Origin: Aralia elata
Taxonomy: Eukaryota > Streptophyta > Magnoliopsida > Apiales > Araliaceae
Length of the DNA stretch: 64,000 bases
Direction of reading: 5' to 3'
Assembly (NCBI GenBank): GCA_034770075.1
Contig: CM068380.1
Location: 25,164,638-25,228,637, forward strand
Shown here piece after piece: positions 44,280 to 55,865 of the stretch; positions within the stretch are counted from its first letter, which is position 1; each line of letters starts with the position of its first letter. The notes under the pieces are model-generated. The model was not told where the DNA came from, made no database searches, and saw only the letters and a list, made by a program, of their open reading frames with translations. Both the position numbers and the translations under genes were made by a program.

Positions 44280-45898
44280 CATCTCCCACCACTTGATTTC
44301 TGCTCATTGTGGGCAACAAAGATTTTTTGTTGCTATATTTCGTAGCCTAATATGGACTACATTCATTGTCAACAATTTATTTTTTTTTTTTGCATATTTT
44401 GTATAATTTTTTGTAACGACTATTAAAATGTTGCCATAAATTAAGATAATAAGCACGTTTCGCCCTCTCTCTTTTTCCCCAAAACGCATCGTTTTGTATT
44501 TTTAAATTATTTTTTATTTTTACTTTTTGAATAACTCGTTGTTTTACATGAGACAGAAGGATTATAAGTAATGATATTCACATTCTTAATTTTTGTCATA
44601 TTCGTATTAATTTTATCATGAGAACATTTGATGGAACAAACTAAATAAAATAAAATAAATAATAAAAATAAAAATATGATAATAATATCATAAGTATGTG
44701 TGTGGATATGTATATGGAGTCCATGTATTTTCCTATGGAACATATATTATAGGGCTGATCATTTGGTTATACATTATATGGTTGATCATTCGATTATAAC
44801 CGAAAACCAAAATTCGTATAATTTTAATATCCAAACAACTAACCGAATTATGAGCTAACCGAATAACCGAATTTACTATTCGGTTAATAACCAAAATTAA
44901 GGTCTATATTTCCCAAACAAAGAAAAGTCATTTCAATTTTTCAATACCTGTAAGTCATTTCAACCAAACATTTTTGCTACTGGCATTAATGTATATGAGC
45001 AAAAATTCATTCCCCCTTCAACCATTATGCATAGGAATTCGTTTATAATCACATCCTTCCCATTATTACTACCATTAACCTTCCCAACTGTCTATAAATC
45101 TTATTTACCAAAATACAGAAAAACAATGAAATGTACAATCAAACCAAATGTTACCATGTCACATTCTTCATGCATCTCTTATTGGTAACAATAACATCAC
45201 TGACGAATGCAACAAGTCAGAAATATCATTTCTTTAGAAATCATAGTTTGCTCAAATTATTTAAAAAACATATCAACTCAAATTTTGGTGTCACTAGAAT
45301 TTAAAATATTATAAACAAGATTAGAAATCTATGTTCCATACATTCACCTCCACCTTCATTGTGCAGTCTCGGAAATGAGGGTTTTTCTTTAGCCAATTGA
45401 TAGGAGGATAGATGGGAATGCGTTTGACGTAATTTAGCAGTTGGTGAGTCTCTAGGTTGCACGAACACATCAAAACCTATGTTGATCACTGTGCTTCTCA
45501 TAGCTTACACCATAAAGTTGGTTTAAACTTAATTGCCATATAAGCTTAATGCATTGAAGATTAGTCTGACGAGTAAAAACCATTCAACATTACCTATCTG
45601 ATTGCACTCCAGAAATCAAGGTGAAAGAAAAAATAGCCGCTTATTACTGTGTAAGTAACTGCTCTTTTAATACCTCACTAGTCACCAACTTTTTCATAAT
45701 ACCAGAATTATAACTAAAGGGATACATTACATACAGAACCAAAACATGGACACTGTTTGACAAGTATCATATAGTGCACAGTGTAGTAAAACCAAGGTTT
45801 GTCTGCTACAAGCAAAAACCATAACCAAATTGATGATCAAAGAATCCAATAATCAATAACCAACCATGTGTAATGGTAGAGCTCTCTGTTATGGGTGC
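44280..45898. other. CACTA interior, left of the captured genes
   Basis: After the Tekay target copy, CACTA sequence resumes with GTTGC/GCAAC words (44,310-44,430). Near 44,760-44,890 are repeats of AACCGAAT and TTCGGTTA, able to form hairpins. A short minus-strand frame at 45,301-45,501 and a possible exon ending at 45,590 (donor GTAATG on minus) are not recognised; they could be part of another captured gene or the 3' flank of the pyruvate kinase fragment. I make no gene call. Confidence 0.4.
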
Positions 45899-46403
45899 TC
45901 ATATCTTTTTCCCCAATTGAACCTTCCTGACCTGGATATTGTGAGTAGATTGGAATCACCAGATGGGCTGGCTGCTACTCTGAACAAGAGCTACTTGTTC
46001 TCCCTCCTTCACCATCCCTTGCTTCTGTATTATCAGTAACCACACTAATTTTAGAAGAATTTTCATGAACATTGACCGCTAAAGGCACAACAAAGCAGTA
46101 TGTAGAGTCATAGACTCGGAACCACAAACATGAAAATCATTTCACTATTATATTTGATGGAAATTATGCGACACTTCACAAAGTATGCAAGGTTTTCAAT
46201 GATTCATCAATTAACACGTCATTTTTTTATCCTTCAACCACATTCTAGATTTTTGAATTGTGAATAGATCTGTAATTGTACAAAGAGAAATCACCTGCAA
46301 CAAAGCCAATGTATCTGCAAAGGTCTCTTCAGCATCATCTGAGAACTGCATATATATAGGGGAAACTCCTTGATATAAAGCCAATCTTTGTTGTACCGTT
46401 TTC
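45899..46403 (-). pseudogene. Captured fragment of a plastid-type pyruvate kinase gene (last two exons)
   Basis: Two exons with the intron kept: 46,295-46,403 (after a GCAG acceptor, before GTGATT) and 45,899-46,024 (after an ATACAG acceptor, to TGA). The first encodes RLALYQGVSPIYMQFSDDAE and ETFADTLALLQ. The second encodes KQGMVKEGEQVALVQS, QPIW, and STHNIQVRKVQLGKK, then a stop. These are the C-terminal domain of plant pyruvate kinase of the plastid type (phosphoenolpyruvate to pyruvate with ATP formation). A premature TGA follows QPIW, where relatives have Arg; CGA to TGA at a CpG would explain it. Only the end of the gene is present, with no catalytic barrel, so it cannot be active. The retained intron shows capture from genomic DNA, not from mRNA. 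Confidence 0.85.
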
Positions 46404-46810
46404 CTGCATACCAGAATCCCATGTAAGATGTGAATATATAAAATTCATAGCCTAATCAAAGAAACCTACTGTAGATATATAATATCAGCAGAGAAGTTCG
46501 ATAGACAACTTTTATAAACAAATCCAAGAATGGTACAAGAATACATCAAGTTCATTGGTTGCTGATTGCCTTTTTAATTAATAAGATTTGCATGATTATC
46601 TAAATTGCAATTTGGAATCATCATCGCAAATTAAAAGGCGAAATTGCAAATTAAAATTGCAATTTGGAATCATCATGGATAATTGCTTCCTATATCAAAA
46701 CCATATACACTCTTCCAAGGGAAAAATAAATGAACGATAAGGCATCATGCACGACAATAGTACCATTGACAGTTCTGAATTCTAAAACATAAGAAAAGTA
46801 GTAAGCTCAC

Positions 46811-46901
46811 AATCAATCTTGTCTTCCTTGTACTCAGCATCATCCTCTATTGTTATTAAATAGAAAGAAGCTTTATTAGGAAGCACAATTCCATTGCTAA
46901 T
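46811..46901 (-). pseudogene. Captured single exon of a PRMT1-like arginine methyltransferase
   Basis: After a TTTACAG acceptor the minus strand reads ISNGIVLPNKASFYLITIED, then DAEYKEDKID, and ends at a GTGAGC donor. This is very close to the conserved PRMT1 segment G-(I/V)-(V/L)-LPDKASL-L-IEDA-YKEDKIEFW, which links the AdoMet-binding fold to the beta-barrel. The exon end falls one base into the last codon, and both splice sites are preserved. It lies just upstream, in the same sense, of the pyruvate kinase fragment, so a chimeric transcript is conceivable. PRMT1 methylates arginines of histone H4 and RNA-binding proteins; this 30-residue piece alone has no activity. Confidence 0.75.
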
Positions 46902-48237
46902 CTGTAAACAAGGAATACAAGATGATGACTGGCATACAAAATCAAAAACAAAATTAGCAGTATCCTTTTTTTGATAATAAAATATCCCATTTAATCTCTC
47001 CCTACCAATTAATTTATCTATCTTTTTTTTCAGATTTTCTCTGTTTTCTGCATTGCAATGAGTACACCAACTAACATTATTGTGGCCATTATAACTAATC
47101 TATGCAACTTTAACGGTAAGGTTGTTACTTTTTGAGGGGTCCTCAAAATCAAGTACTGAAGAAATATGTCTTTGCCTATTGATTTTGTAATACAACAAAT
47201 ATTTTCTTGTGGTGATGAAATGAAGTCCTTCAATTTCAGTTGGTGTTGGTGCGCAATTTGAAATTATCTACCTATATAAAATACTTGATTTTGTTTTGTA
47301 ATTTCATGATAGTTCCTACCTGAAAATATGTGAGGTTTGTCTTTGCCCCTTTCTTTAGCTATATAATGCCTTTGGCAAATGGAAATCCAAAGGTAGAAAC
47401 ATTTTCATCTTTATATCTTCTTAGTCATGTGATTCTGTCTAAAGTATAAAGACTACAATTAGACAAGAGAGTTGCTATCAAGGTCCCATTTATTCTGTTT
47501 TATTAAGACCGTCCATTTATTAGGCCCTCTATTGGATTGTTCATATTGGCATGTCCCTAATTTCTTGCTAATTTGATGAGCTTTAATCACCAGAATAACC
47601 ATTTTACCTCGGGCAATAAGAAAGGTGGCTATTTTTATCTTTCCTTTTCTTGTAGCAGATTTTATCCTAACTAAAATTTAATTCTTCAATCACTGGCCTA
47701 TTGGTCAACACTAAATTTTAGATGAAAAAAGAGGAGGCTTTATGTTCACTCAAGCCATTATTTTATCAGTTTTTGTACTGGGTTGCATTACAGGGCACTC
47801 CATTTTATATTTTACTCTAATTTTACGACACCTAACAAGTAACCTTATTTGATTCAGATCTTGGAATTAATATATCATTAGGATCTTCATAAATCTCCAT
47901 TTATACCTTTAACAAACATAATGTAAGTTTTTAATATTTCAACAACGTCTTCTCAAATTATTGTTTATACTTTCAGTTCACAAGTCCAACCAAGTGTGTT
48001 ACCTAAAGGTTGTTCAACATTATTATGTGAAAAGGAGCATCTTTTCTCATACTTATTCTGAAATATTGTTAGTCTTTGATTTGACGACGTGCTTGTATTT
48101 CCACTAATTTATGCTCCCTAAATGAATTTAAGTTAATTTGAAATTTACATGATATGATCTGTAGTTTTTATGTCTTAATACAAATAAGAAAGGATTAGTA
48201 TAATGGTTGTGTCTGCTTTTCATAGTTTGTTTAAAAG
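46902..48237. other. CACTA interior between captured fragments, no gene seen
   Basis: AT-rich with stops in all frames. It may be intron DNA of the PRMT-like gene on one side and the MAP65-like gene on the other. I found no further exon that I could support. Confidence 0.4.
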
Positions 48238-49165
48238 GCCCTTCAAAAAGAAGTGTCCCAGCTAGAAGAGTTGAAAAGAAGCAAAATGAAAGTGTTTGTT
48301 TTCAAGAAGAGATCTGAGCTAGAGGAGATTTGCAGGAAGACATGTATGATTCCTGAATCAGATAGTGCAATGGAACTTGCTATAAAAGCTATTCAAACTA
48401 GTATGGAGAGTTTGTACATAAGAGAAGATATATATCATATTCTATAATAATCATTTTTTCTCTATAGTGTACACAATATCTTGTCTCATTCTTCTCTGTA
48501 ATTTGTACATAGGAACTGTGGACCTTGCTTACATCCAGGGAAAATATTAGAACTTCAAATTGGTAAAGTAAACGAGGAATTTCTTAGCAAAAAAGGAATA
48601 CTTGAAAAAGTTGAGAAGTGGAGCCGCGTGTGAGGAGGTGTGTTGGCTTGAGGAGTATAACAAGGTGCAGTGTATTCTCTATCTTGGTGGTTAATAGTAT
48701 GTTATTTTACATAGATCCTCTTGTTTAGATGTCACTCACCATATTTTTTTCAGGATGAAAATCGATACAATGCTGGGAGTGGTGCTCATCTTACTCTGAA
48801 GCGTGCTGAGAAAGGTCTTGCTCTTTTTAATAAACTTCCAAGTAAGATTTTCACTAGGTGGATAAACGATACTTTTATTTTTGTGTCAATTGGGGATTTA
48901 AAAACAAAATAAGCAAGTTGATGTATATTAATTGTCCAAATTATATAGCTGAATGTGTCAAAAATTATTTCGATCAGATTAGATTTTTTGTTGCTTTCAA
49001 CAAAAACATGGGATCCGGTATTAACTTGGAGACTGTTTCCTTTCATTAATAATTTATCAAATATTTTTTGCATCATTTGGGACAGGAATGGTGTAGACAT
49101 TAGCTTTGAAAACTAGTGCATGGAAAAATGAGAGGGGAATTGAGTTCACTTATGATGGTCTGGCT
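48238..49165 (+). pseudogene. Captured fragment of a MAP65 microtubule-bundling protein gene
   Basis: At least four exons are visible with introns kept: 48,238-48,400 (VSQLEELKRSKMK, FKKRSELEEICRK; donor GTATGG), 48,513-48,664 (KVNEEFLSKKGILEKVEKW, then CWLEEYNK in a shifted frame), 48,754-48,841 (DENRYNAGSGAHLTLKRAEK; donor GTAAGA) and about 49,086-49,165 (KTSAWKNERGIEFTYDG). These follow in order the conserved microtubule-binding half of plant MAP65 proteins, which cross-link antiparallel microtubules, and fit the MAP65-3/-4 type best. Damage includes a shift in the second exon (near 48,560), a two-base loss (near 48,629) and a TAG in the fourth. A further stretch before the Tat insertion (49,225-49,277) may be a later exon of the same gene, but I cannot assign it. 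It is a transposon passenger, not a working gene. Confidence 0.85.
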
Positions 49166-49277
49166 ATATATTGTCTCTCAATCACAAATTCGTTGGTTCT
49201 TATTTTTTCTCTCTTCATTTTAGGAAGGAGAGGCTTGGACATTGCTGGTCTTCCTGTGAAGAAGCACTATTTCAATG

Positions 49278-49816
49278 TGTTGGGAGGTGAATTGACAAGG
49301 CTTGATAAAAGCCCAAATATTACAAATTGGCAAGGCCCAAGCATCACAAATCAAGTAAGTCCAACAAGCAGTGGGTAGTGGACTCTGGTGAGGTGATGGG
49401 TCGGCGCCCCCACGTGGGGGGTCACTTTTAACACTGCAGGGACAATTGAAATGTCAGACTGGTGTTCCCGAGGCGTATGTCCGGAGAAAATATGGCGTCT
49501 ATCTCCTTTTAATAAAGTTCAGTATAAGCCCATGACATTGGACCAAAGAAGGGGGCCCGGGTCTCGAGAGATACGCGGTGCAGAGATTCTACTATAAGGG
49601 ATGAGGTTCATTTCATTCAAGAGGTAATCAACATTTTACAGTACTAGAGCAATATACCTCCATTGTTATACACCTTGTTCAGCCTGTACTTATTCTCACA
49701 CCGGAGCTATCCCCCGGCGGCAAAACCGCCCGGAACTCTGAGTGTATTCTTGTTATTGTGCAGGATTGACGCGCTCTTAGTGATTGAGGCGCGTGGACCA
49801 ATTCTTGGCGTTAACA
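49278..49816 (+). repeat. 5' LTR of the Tat element (539 bp)
   Basis: Starts TGTTGGGAGGTGAATTG and ends TGGCGTTAACA. Contains a G-box palindrome (49,405-49,421) and a TATAAGG motif at 49,593-49,599 that could set the transcript start. Direct match to the 3' LTR except 4 substitutions and one C in the G-box arm. Confidence 0.95.
49405..49421 (+). promoter_or_regulatory. G-box (CACGTG) in an extended palindrome in the Tat LTR
   Basis: The sequence CGCCCCCACGTGGGGGG has CACGTG at 49,411-49,416 in a nearly perfect palindrome. CACGTG is the core site of plant bZIP and bHLH factors (light, ABA and stress responses). It lies upstream of the TATA-like TATAAGG. The 3' LTR has the same site at 58,486-58,491 with one more C. 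Function here is inferred from the motif only. Confidence 0.6.
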
Positions 49817-49817
49817 T

Positions 49818-49836
49818 TGGCGCTAGAAGGAGGGCC
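49818..49836 (+). promoter_or_regulatory. Primer binding site of the Tat element
   Basis: TGGCGCTAGAAGGAGGGCC begins two bases from the LTR end, at the right place and with the TGG start that pairs with a tRNA CCA end. I cannot assign the tRNA with confidence. Confidence 0.6.
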
Positions 49837-49891
49837 TAGTGCTCAGTAACCCTTCAATCACTTAAAGACTTCTTGACCAGCCATAACAGCA

Positions 49892-52800
49892 ATGGATAAC
49901 TCGAAAATGGCTTCGGCTCATGGGGAAACCCCTCCTGACCCTCCCCGCTCCAGGGGTTCGGTTAGAGACAGGATAGGGATGTCCAAAAGTCTGTCGGATC
50001 GGTTGGGCCCCCAAAGTCATTCAGTGGGTCCGGCCAACCCGCGGACACCAATGGTCAAGAAGAAATCGTTGTCGATCCCCTAGAGAAGGATGCAACGTCG
50101 TGGGCGGGTCGAAGACCCGAACTCTAGACGGGGCCGGAACCATGACGAAAGAGACTCACTCGTTGCCCGAAGGGAACAGCGGCGTAAAGAAACCGTAGAG
50201 GCTATACGCCTTCAGCAAGGAGAGTTAGAAAAACAATTGGCTCTCTTGGAAAGAGGGGAAGCTTCCCCTAGCCACCATGGCGGTCGGGAGGTGATATTGG
50301 GATGCCGGTCCAGGACACATTGCTCGGAGAGTTCTTGGAGGGAAAGTAGCGAGGTCCGGAGCAATACACGAGAAAGTGTCAGACCTAATGACCGATCCCA
50401 AGGAAGGAGTAGGCCGAGGAGCCGCTCCCCAGAAAGAAGTGGCAGATACGAACGGAGAAGGAGGGAACCCTCTCCAGTTCAAAGTCGGAGCAGGCCGAGG
50501 AGCCGCTCCCTCGAAAGAAGTGGCAGATCCGAACGGAGAAGGGGGGACCCCTCTCCAGTTCAAAGTCAGAGCAGGCCGGGGAGCCGCTCGTCAGATAGAG
50601 GTGGCCGGATCGGACAGGGCGGAAGGGAGAACTCTCCAGTTCTAGGTCGACAGGAATTAACCGTTCCGACCAGAGATCCTGAGGCATTGACCCGAAGAAT
50701 CGCGGAGCTTGAGGAGGAGCTCGCGGCGGCCCGTCAGGAAGACGTTCCATTTGACTCGACCTCTCCATTCTCACCAGAGATTGATCGAACTCGGGCCGAC
50801 CCCAAGAAGAAGGCTCCCCATATGGAAAGTTTCGACGGATCAGGAGACCCATATGATCACAGCCAAGCTTACGACCGTCTGATGAAGTACAACGGTTACT
50901 CCGATGCGGCTAAATGCCAGATGTTCATTTCCACCTTAAGGAAAGAGGCACGTCAGTGGATGACGTCCCTGGCCCCGAACTCTATATCGTCATGGAAGGA
51001 ACTGTGTACTCAATTCCATAGCCGATTCGGGAGCAATAAGAGGAGAGGAAAGCCTACGGCTTCCCTAATGCAAGTAAGGCAGTATTCTAGTGAATCCTTG
51101 GGCCAGTACGTCAAATGGTTTCGAGAAGCGGTCGGGGCGGTGACCGACCTGAACGACCCTCAAGCACTAGGTTACTTTAATACAGGGTTGGACATAATGA
51201 GGTCCAAAACACTGGTAAAGGACATGATGTTCAATGCCCCGAAGAGCCTGGCGGAGGCTTACTATAGGGCCGAAGGGTTTATTGCGGTCGAAGAAGCCAT
51301 GGGAAGTCTGGGTCCGAACTCCTCATCGGCAGAAAAGTCAAAAGAACGGGATAAAAACTCGTACCCCCGATCGGACGCCGGCAACTGGTCGGACGCACGG
51401 CCGAAGAAAAGTTTCGGAGGAACAGGGGGGCCGGGAAGAGGTCGTCCGCCTTTCCCGAGCCGAAAGGTTGAAAAGGTATACACCCCACTAAACACAGATC
51501 GGGCAGCCATATTAGAACATATGAAGGACCGACCTTGCTTCCGTCCGTGCCCAAATAATGTCCATCCGAACCGAGGAAGTCAAAACAAGTATTGTGATTA
51601 CCACAAGTCTTCGGGACACTCTACGGAGGATTGCCGGAATTTGAAAGAGTTGATTGAGAAGAATGTACAGAGTGGGGAGTTGGTCCAATTTGTTGCAGGG
51701 TACGATAGGTCGGGAAGGGCTACGAACGGCAATAACGTCGAACCAACCCCGCAGGACCAACCGGCCCCAAACCCTCTCGTTCGGGGGGTAGTAGATGTGA
51801 TAACGGGTGGTTCGGTAGGGAAGGTTACCGGAAAAAGGAGGAGAGAGGTATTGGATGCAGTAATGACGGTGGTGGAAAGACCCGTCCGAAGGGAACAGTT
51901 GTATCCCGGCACGATAATCTCCTTTACCGACGAAGATTACCCGGCCGAACCCATTGAGCCACAGGAAGGTGCACTGGCTATAACTGCCCAAGTCGGGTCC
52001 ATGGACATGCGGCGTATTATGATCGACAACGGCTCCTCGGTCGACATAATGTATGCCCACGCCTACCAAAGACTGGATTTGGGAGGAAGGAAGATGGAGG
52101 TCGGGCAAGAGTCATCGTTGTATGGCTTGGGCAATGACCCAGTTCGGGTGGTGGGCACAATAGAGTTGCTTGTTGTTTTTGGGACAGCACCCCAAGCAGT
52201 CGAGATCAACATCCGTTTCTTCGTCGTCAATGTAGACTCGGCTTACAATGCGATTTTGGGAAGACCAACGTTGACGGCATTGCAGGCGGTGACCTCCATT
52301 CCACATTTTAAAATTAAGTTTCCCACTCCGAATGGGGTCGGTCAGGTCAGAGGCGACCTCGACTTATCGCGGAGGTGCTATAGGAATTCACTGGTATCTT
52401 CGGCAGTGGGCAAGAGTAAACAGAAGCAAACTATGACCATTGAAGTTGAGCCATTCACTGAGGGGAGTACGGAACCCCTCGCCTTGCCAGCCGAAGAGAC
52501 GGAAGATATTGAGCTCGTCCCAAGGAAGAGGGAAAAGGTAATTAAGATCGGCTCGGGATTGCAGGAACCGTTCAGAACGGGGTTGGTGGATCTACTCAGG
52601 GTGTATGCCGACATCTTTGCATGGGAACCCAGTGATATGCCTGGGATCAGTGAAGAAATTGCGATGCACAAACTGCATGTGGACCCCAATAAAAAACCGA
52701 TTTGGCAGAAGAGAAGAATTTTTGCCCCGGAGCGGCAAAAAGTCATTGATGATGAGGTGACTAAGTTGCTAGAAGCAGGCTTCATCTATGAGATCGACTA

Positions 52801-53011
52801 TCCCGAATGGTTAGCCAACGTGGTGTTGGTGCGGAAGCAGAACGGGAAATGGAGGGTTTGCATCGATTACACGGATTTAAACAAAGCCTATCCGAAGGAC
52901 TTCTACCCACTTCCACATATAGACCAATTAATCGATGCAACATCGGGATATGCTTTGTTGAGTTTCATGGATGCATTTTCAGGCTACAATCAAATTTCCA
53001 TGTGCAGATAG
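49892..53011 (+). pseudogene. Tat Gag-protease and first half of RT, with two in-frame TAG codons
   Basis: The frame opens at ATG 49,892, meets TAG at 50,081-50,083 and continues in frame from ATG 50,090 to a second TAG at 53,009-53,011. After a basic, SR-rich N-terminal part, the Gag core is at about residues 230-400 counted from 50,090 (FDGSGDPYDHSQAYD, LRKEARQWMTSLAPNSISSW). A single Cys-His motif (CDYHKSSGHSTEDC) follows near 500. Protease has IDNGSSVDIMYAHAY near 645, with the second landmark AILGRPTLTAL. RT begins at about 835, with VCIDYTDLNKAYPKDFYPLP and MDAFSGYNQI. The second TAG falls inside RT, just before the KTAFIT segment. Both TAGs can come from CAG by one C-to-T change. Tandem 25-residue SR repeats lie at 50,385-50,640. 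Confidence 0.88.
50385..50640 (+). repeat. Three tandem 75-78 bp repeats coding for an SR-rich Gag segment
   Basis: Each unit codes for about 25 residues with the pattern SRPRSRS-ER-GR-ERRR followed by (E/D)PSPVQSR or a variant. Copies begin near 50,395, 50,480 and 50,561. The DNA repeats as well as the protein (GCAGGCCGAGGAGCCGCTCC), so this is a recent in-frame expansion. The segment resembles RS domains of splicing factors in composition. Confidence 0.75.
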
Positions 53012-55741
53012 GATATGTCGAAGACGGCTTTCATCACGCATCGGGCAACCTACGCCTATAGGAAGATGACCTTTGGGTTGCTGAATGCCGGCGCCACATA
53101 TCAGAGAATGATGAACTACGTGTTCTCGAAGCAATTGGGCCGAAGTATGGAAGTCTACGTTGATGACATGATTGTCAAGAGCATGTCCGTCAGGGGCCAT
53201 TTAGACGATTTAGAAGAATGCTTTCAGACAGTTCGGCATTACAACATCAGGCTTAATCCCACGAAGTGTACCTTCGGCATCGGTGCGGGTAAATTTCTGG
53301 GATATCTGATTAGCAAGAGGGGTATTGAGGTAAACCCCGAGAAGATTCAGGCTATTTTGGACATGAAGTCTCCCCAAACCTTCAAAGATGTACAGAGATT
53401 AACGGGTCGGATTGCGGCGCTGAGGAGGTTCATGTCGAAGTCGGCTGAACGGTGTTTACCGTTTTTCAAAACTCTAAAAGGACCACGGAATGAGAAAACC
53501 TTTCATTGGACTTCAGATTGTGAGTATGCCTTTCAAGGTATAAAAAAATATCTGTCTTCGGCGCCTCTATTGATGAAACCCATCCCCTCGGAACCACTGT
53601 ATTTGTACTTGGCGGCAAGCTCGTTGGCGGTGGGGGCGGTGTTAGTTCGGGAGTCGGGGGGAAAGCAGTCCCCAGTGTATTATGCCAATCACGCCCTTCG
53701 GGATGCTGAGACCAGATATCCAAACTTGGAGAAATTTGCTTACGCCCTGGTGATAGCCAGTCGGAAGCTCCGACATTATTTCCAAGGACGGCTAATCGTG
53801 GTATACACCGATCAGCCCCTGAAGAAGATTTTGAATAAGCCAGAGCTTTCGGGGCGATTGGCGGCTTGGGCTATGGAGTTGACTCAATTTGCATTGGAAT
53901 ATCATCCGCGAACCGTAATTAAAAGTCAGGCCTTAGCCGACTTCATAATAGAATGCTCGTTTTCCGAACCCGACCTGATTGATTTATCGATGAGTGTGGG
54001 TTCGGTTTCGGACACTGGCCCAGCCCAGACATCTTGGACTCTGTATGTCGACGGATCGACAACATCGGACGCGAGTGGAGCTGGCCTAATTCTGACAAGT
54101 CCAGAGGGGTTTAAAGTACAACAGGCAATTCGCTTCGGTTTTAAGGCAACCAACAATGAGGCCGAGTATGAGGCCATGTTGGCAGGCTTGCGTTTGGCCA
54201 AGAGTCTAGAAGTACAGGCACTAATCATCTTCAGTGACTCTCAGTTAGTGGTGAAGCAGATTCTAGGAGAATATGAAGCTCGGGGGGTGATAATGATCAA
54301 GTATCTAACAGAAGCCCGAGATCGGCTTCAACACTTTACATCGTATGCTCTTCACGGAGTGGATCGGGAAAGCAATACGGTAGCCGATGCCTTAGCCAAA
54401 TTGGCAACAGCGGACACCAGTTCGTTCAGCGGTTTGGTACATTTGGAGATTTTGGATTCGCCGAGCGTTCGAAGGACTGAAGTGATGGGGGTCGAGAGAT
54501 CGAATTGCTGGATGACCCCTTATATAAGCTATCTGGCAGATGGTGTCTTGCCTTCGGACCGAATACTGGTAAAGAAAATAAAATACCGAAGTTCAAATTT
54601 CGTACTTATTGATGGGGATCTCTATCGACGGGCCTTTACTTCTCCTCTATTAAAGTGTTTGGTCCCATCCGAAGCCAATTACGCTCTTCGGGAAGTGCAC
54701 GAAGGTATCTATGGGGATCACATGGGAGCCAAGGCGTTGGCTTACAAAATACTTCGACAAGGGTATTATTGGCCTACGATTTTCCAAGAAGCTAGAGAGT
54801 ATGTGCAAAAGTGTCGAAAATGTCAGCTCAATAGCGTAATCCCTCACCAACCCCCCGAAGAGCTGTATAGTGTGTTGTCCCCCATTCCATTTGCCATATG
54901 GGGGATTGACATCTTGGGGCCATTGCCGAAGGCAAAGGGACAGTTTTGTTTTGTGATAGTGGCTATAGACTACATGACTAAATGGGTAGAGGCGAAACCA
55001 CTTCAGACAATCACGGAGCAAGAATGCCTAAAGTTTCTCAAGGAGTCTGTTGTATTCCGATTTGGCATCCCGATGACGATTGTGTCTGACAACGGCCGTC
55101 AATTTGTGGGGTCGAAGTTTGAAGAGTTCTTAAAAGACCTGAACATACAACATCGGAAAACCTCGGTCGCCCACCCTCAATCCGATGGCCAAGTAGAAGT
55201 CACCAATAGGACTCTACTCAATGGGATCAAAAGAAGACTGGACGAAGCCAAAGGGAGATGGCCCGAAGAATTGATCAGTGTTCTATGGGCATATCGGACC
55301 ACTCCCCGAACTACGACTGGAGACTCACCATACAAACTGGCCTACGAGACCGATGCCCTTATTCCGGTTGAGATCGGATCCCCCTCACTCCGGGTCAGTC
55401 AGTTCAAGGAACTATACAATGATGAAGGCATTCGCCTTAATCTGGATCTACTAGAGGAAGTCCGAGAATCGGCTGTGGTAAGGCTAGCAGTCTACCAAAG
55501 GAAGACGGCCATTCATTACAACAAAGGCGTGAGGCTAAGGAGGTTTGAAATTGGGGACTTAGTCCTTCGAGAGGTGGAGGCATCATCGCCTCAAAATCTT
55601 GGCAAACTAATGCCAAATTGGGAGGGACCCTATGAGGTCGTAGAAGTGCCGAAGCCAGGAACTTACCGGCTTCGGACTATGGATGGAACAGAAGTCAAAA
55701 ACACTTGGCATGCGGGAAGACTTACAAAATATTATCAGTAG
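53012..55741 (+). pseudogene. Tat RT (second half), two RNase H domains and integrase
   Basis: Same frame as the upstream ORF after one TAG. RT resumes with KTAFITHRATYAYRKMTFGL and has the catalytic VYVDDMIVKS. The first RNase H (about residues 185-310) is degenerate: the first catalytic Asp is replaced (YLYLAASSLAVGAVL). The second, archaeal-type RNase H (about 345-470) is complete, with YVDGSTTSDASGAGL, NNEAEYEAMLAGL, IFSDSQLVVKQI and NTVADALAKLA. Integrase follows, with its finger (HEGIYGDHMGAKAL, CRKCQL), core (GIDILGPLPKAK, VSDNGRQFVGSKF, HPQSDGQVEVTNR) and a C-terminal WEGPYEVVEV module. The duplicated RNase H places the element in Tat. The frame is otherwise open to 55,741. Confidence 0.9.
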
Positions 55742-55865
55742 ATTGCATGATTAAATAGTTTGTTCTAAGACTCTGTAATTTTGATATGACATGATGAAAA
55801 CAGATGATGAATGCAAATCAGATTTCCATTAAGTACCAAAGTTTTGTTTACATAAATAAAAGCAA
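55742..55865. other. Short gap between pol and the antisense gene
   Basis: The two genes converge: the pol stop on plus and the antisense stop on minus are 124 bases apart. The DNA is AT-rich and could hold both polyadenylation sites. Confidence 0.5.

Noticed and set aside
45301..45501. 66-codon minus-strand frame as a fourth captured gene
   Set aside because: It may be an exon, but I recognise no family and cannot define both splice sites, so it is not called.
50225..50852. Long minus-strand frames opposite Tat gag
   Set aside because: Shadows of the SR-rich repeats; GC-rich repeated DNA is open in several frames.
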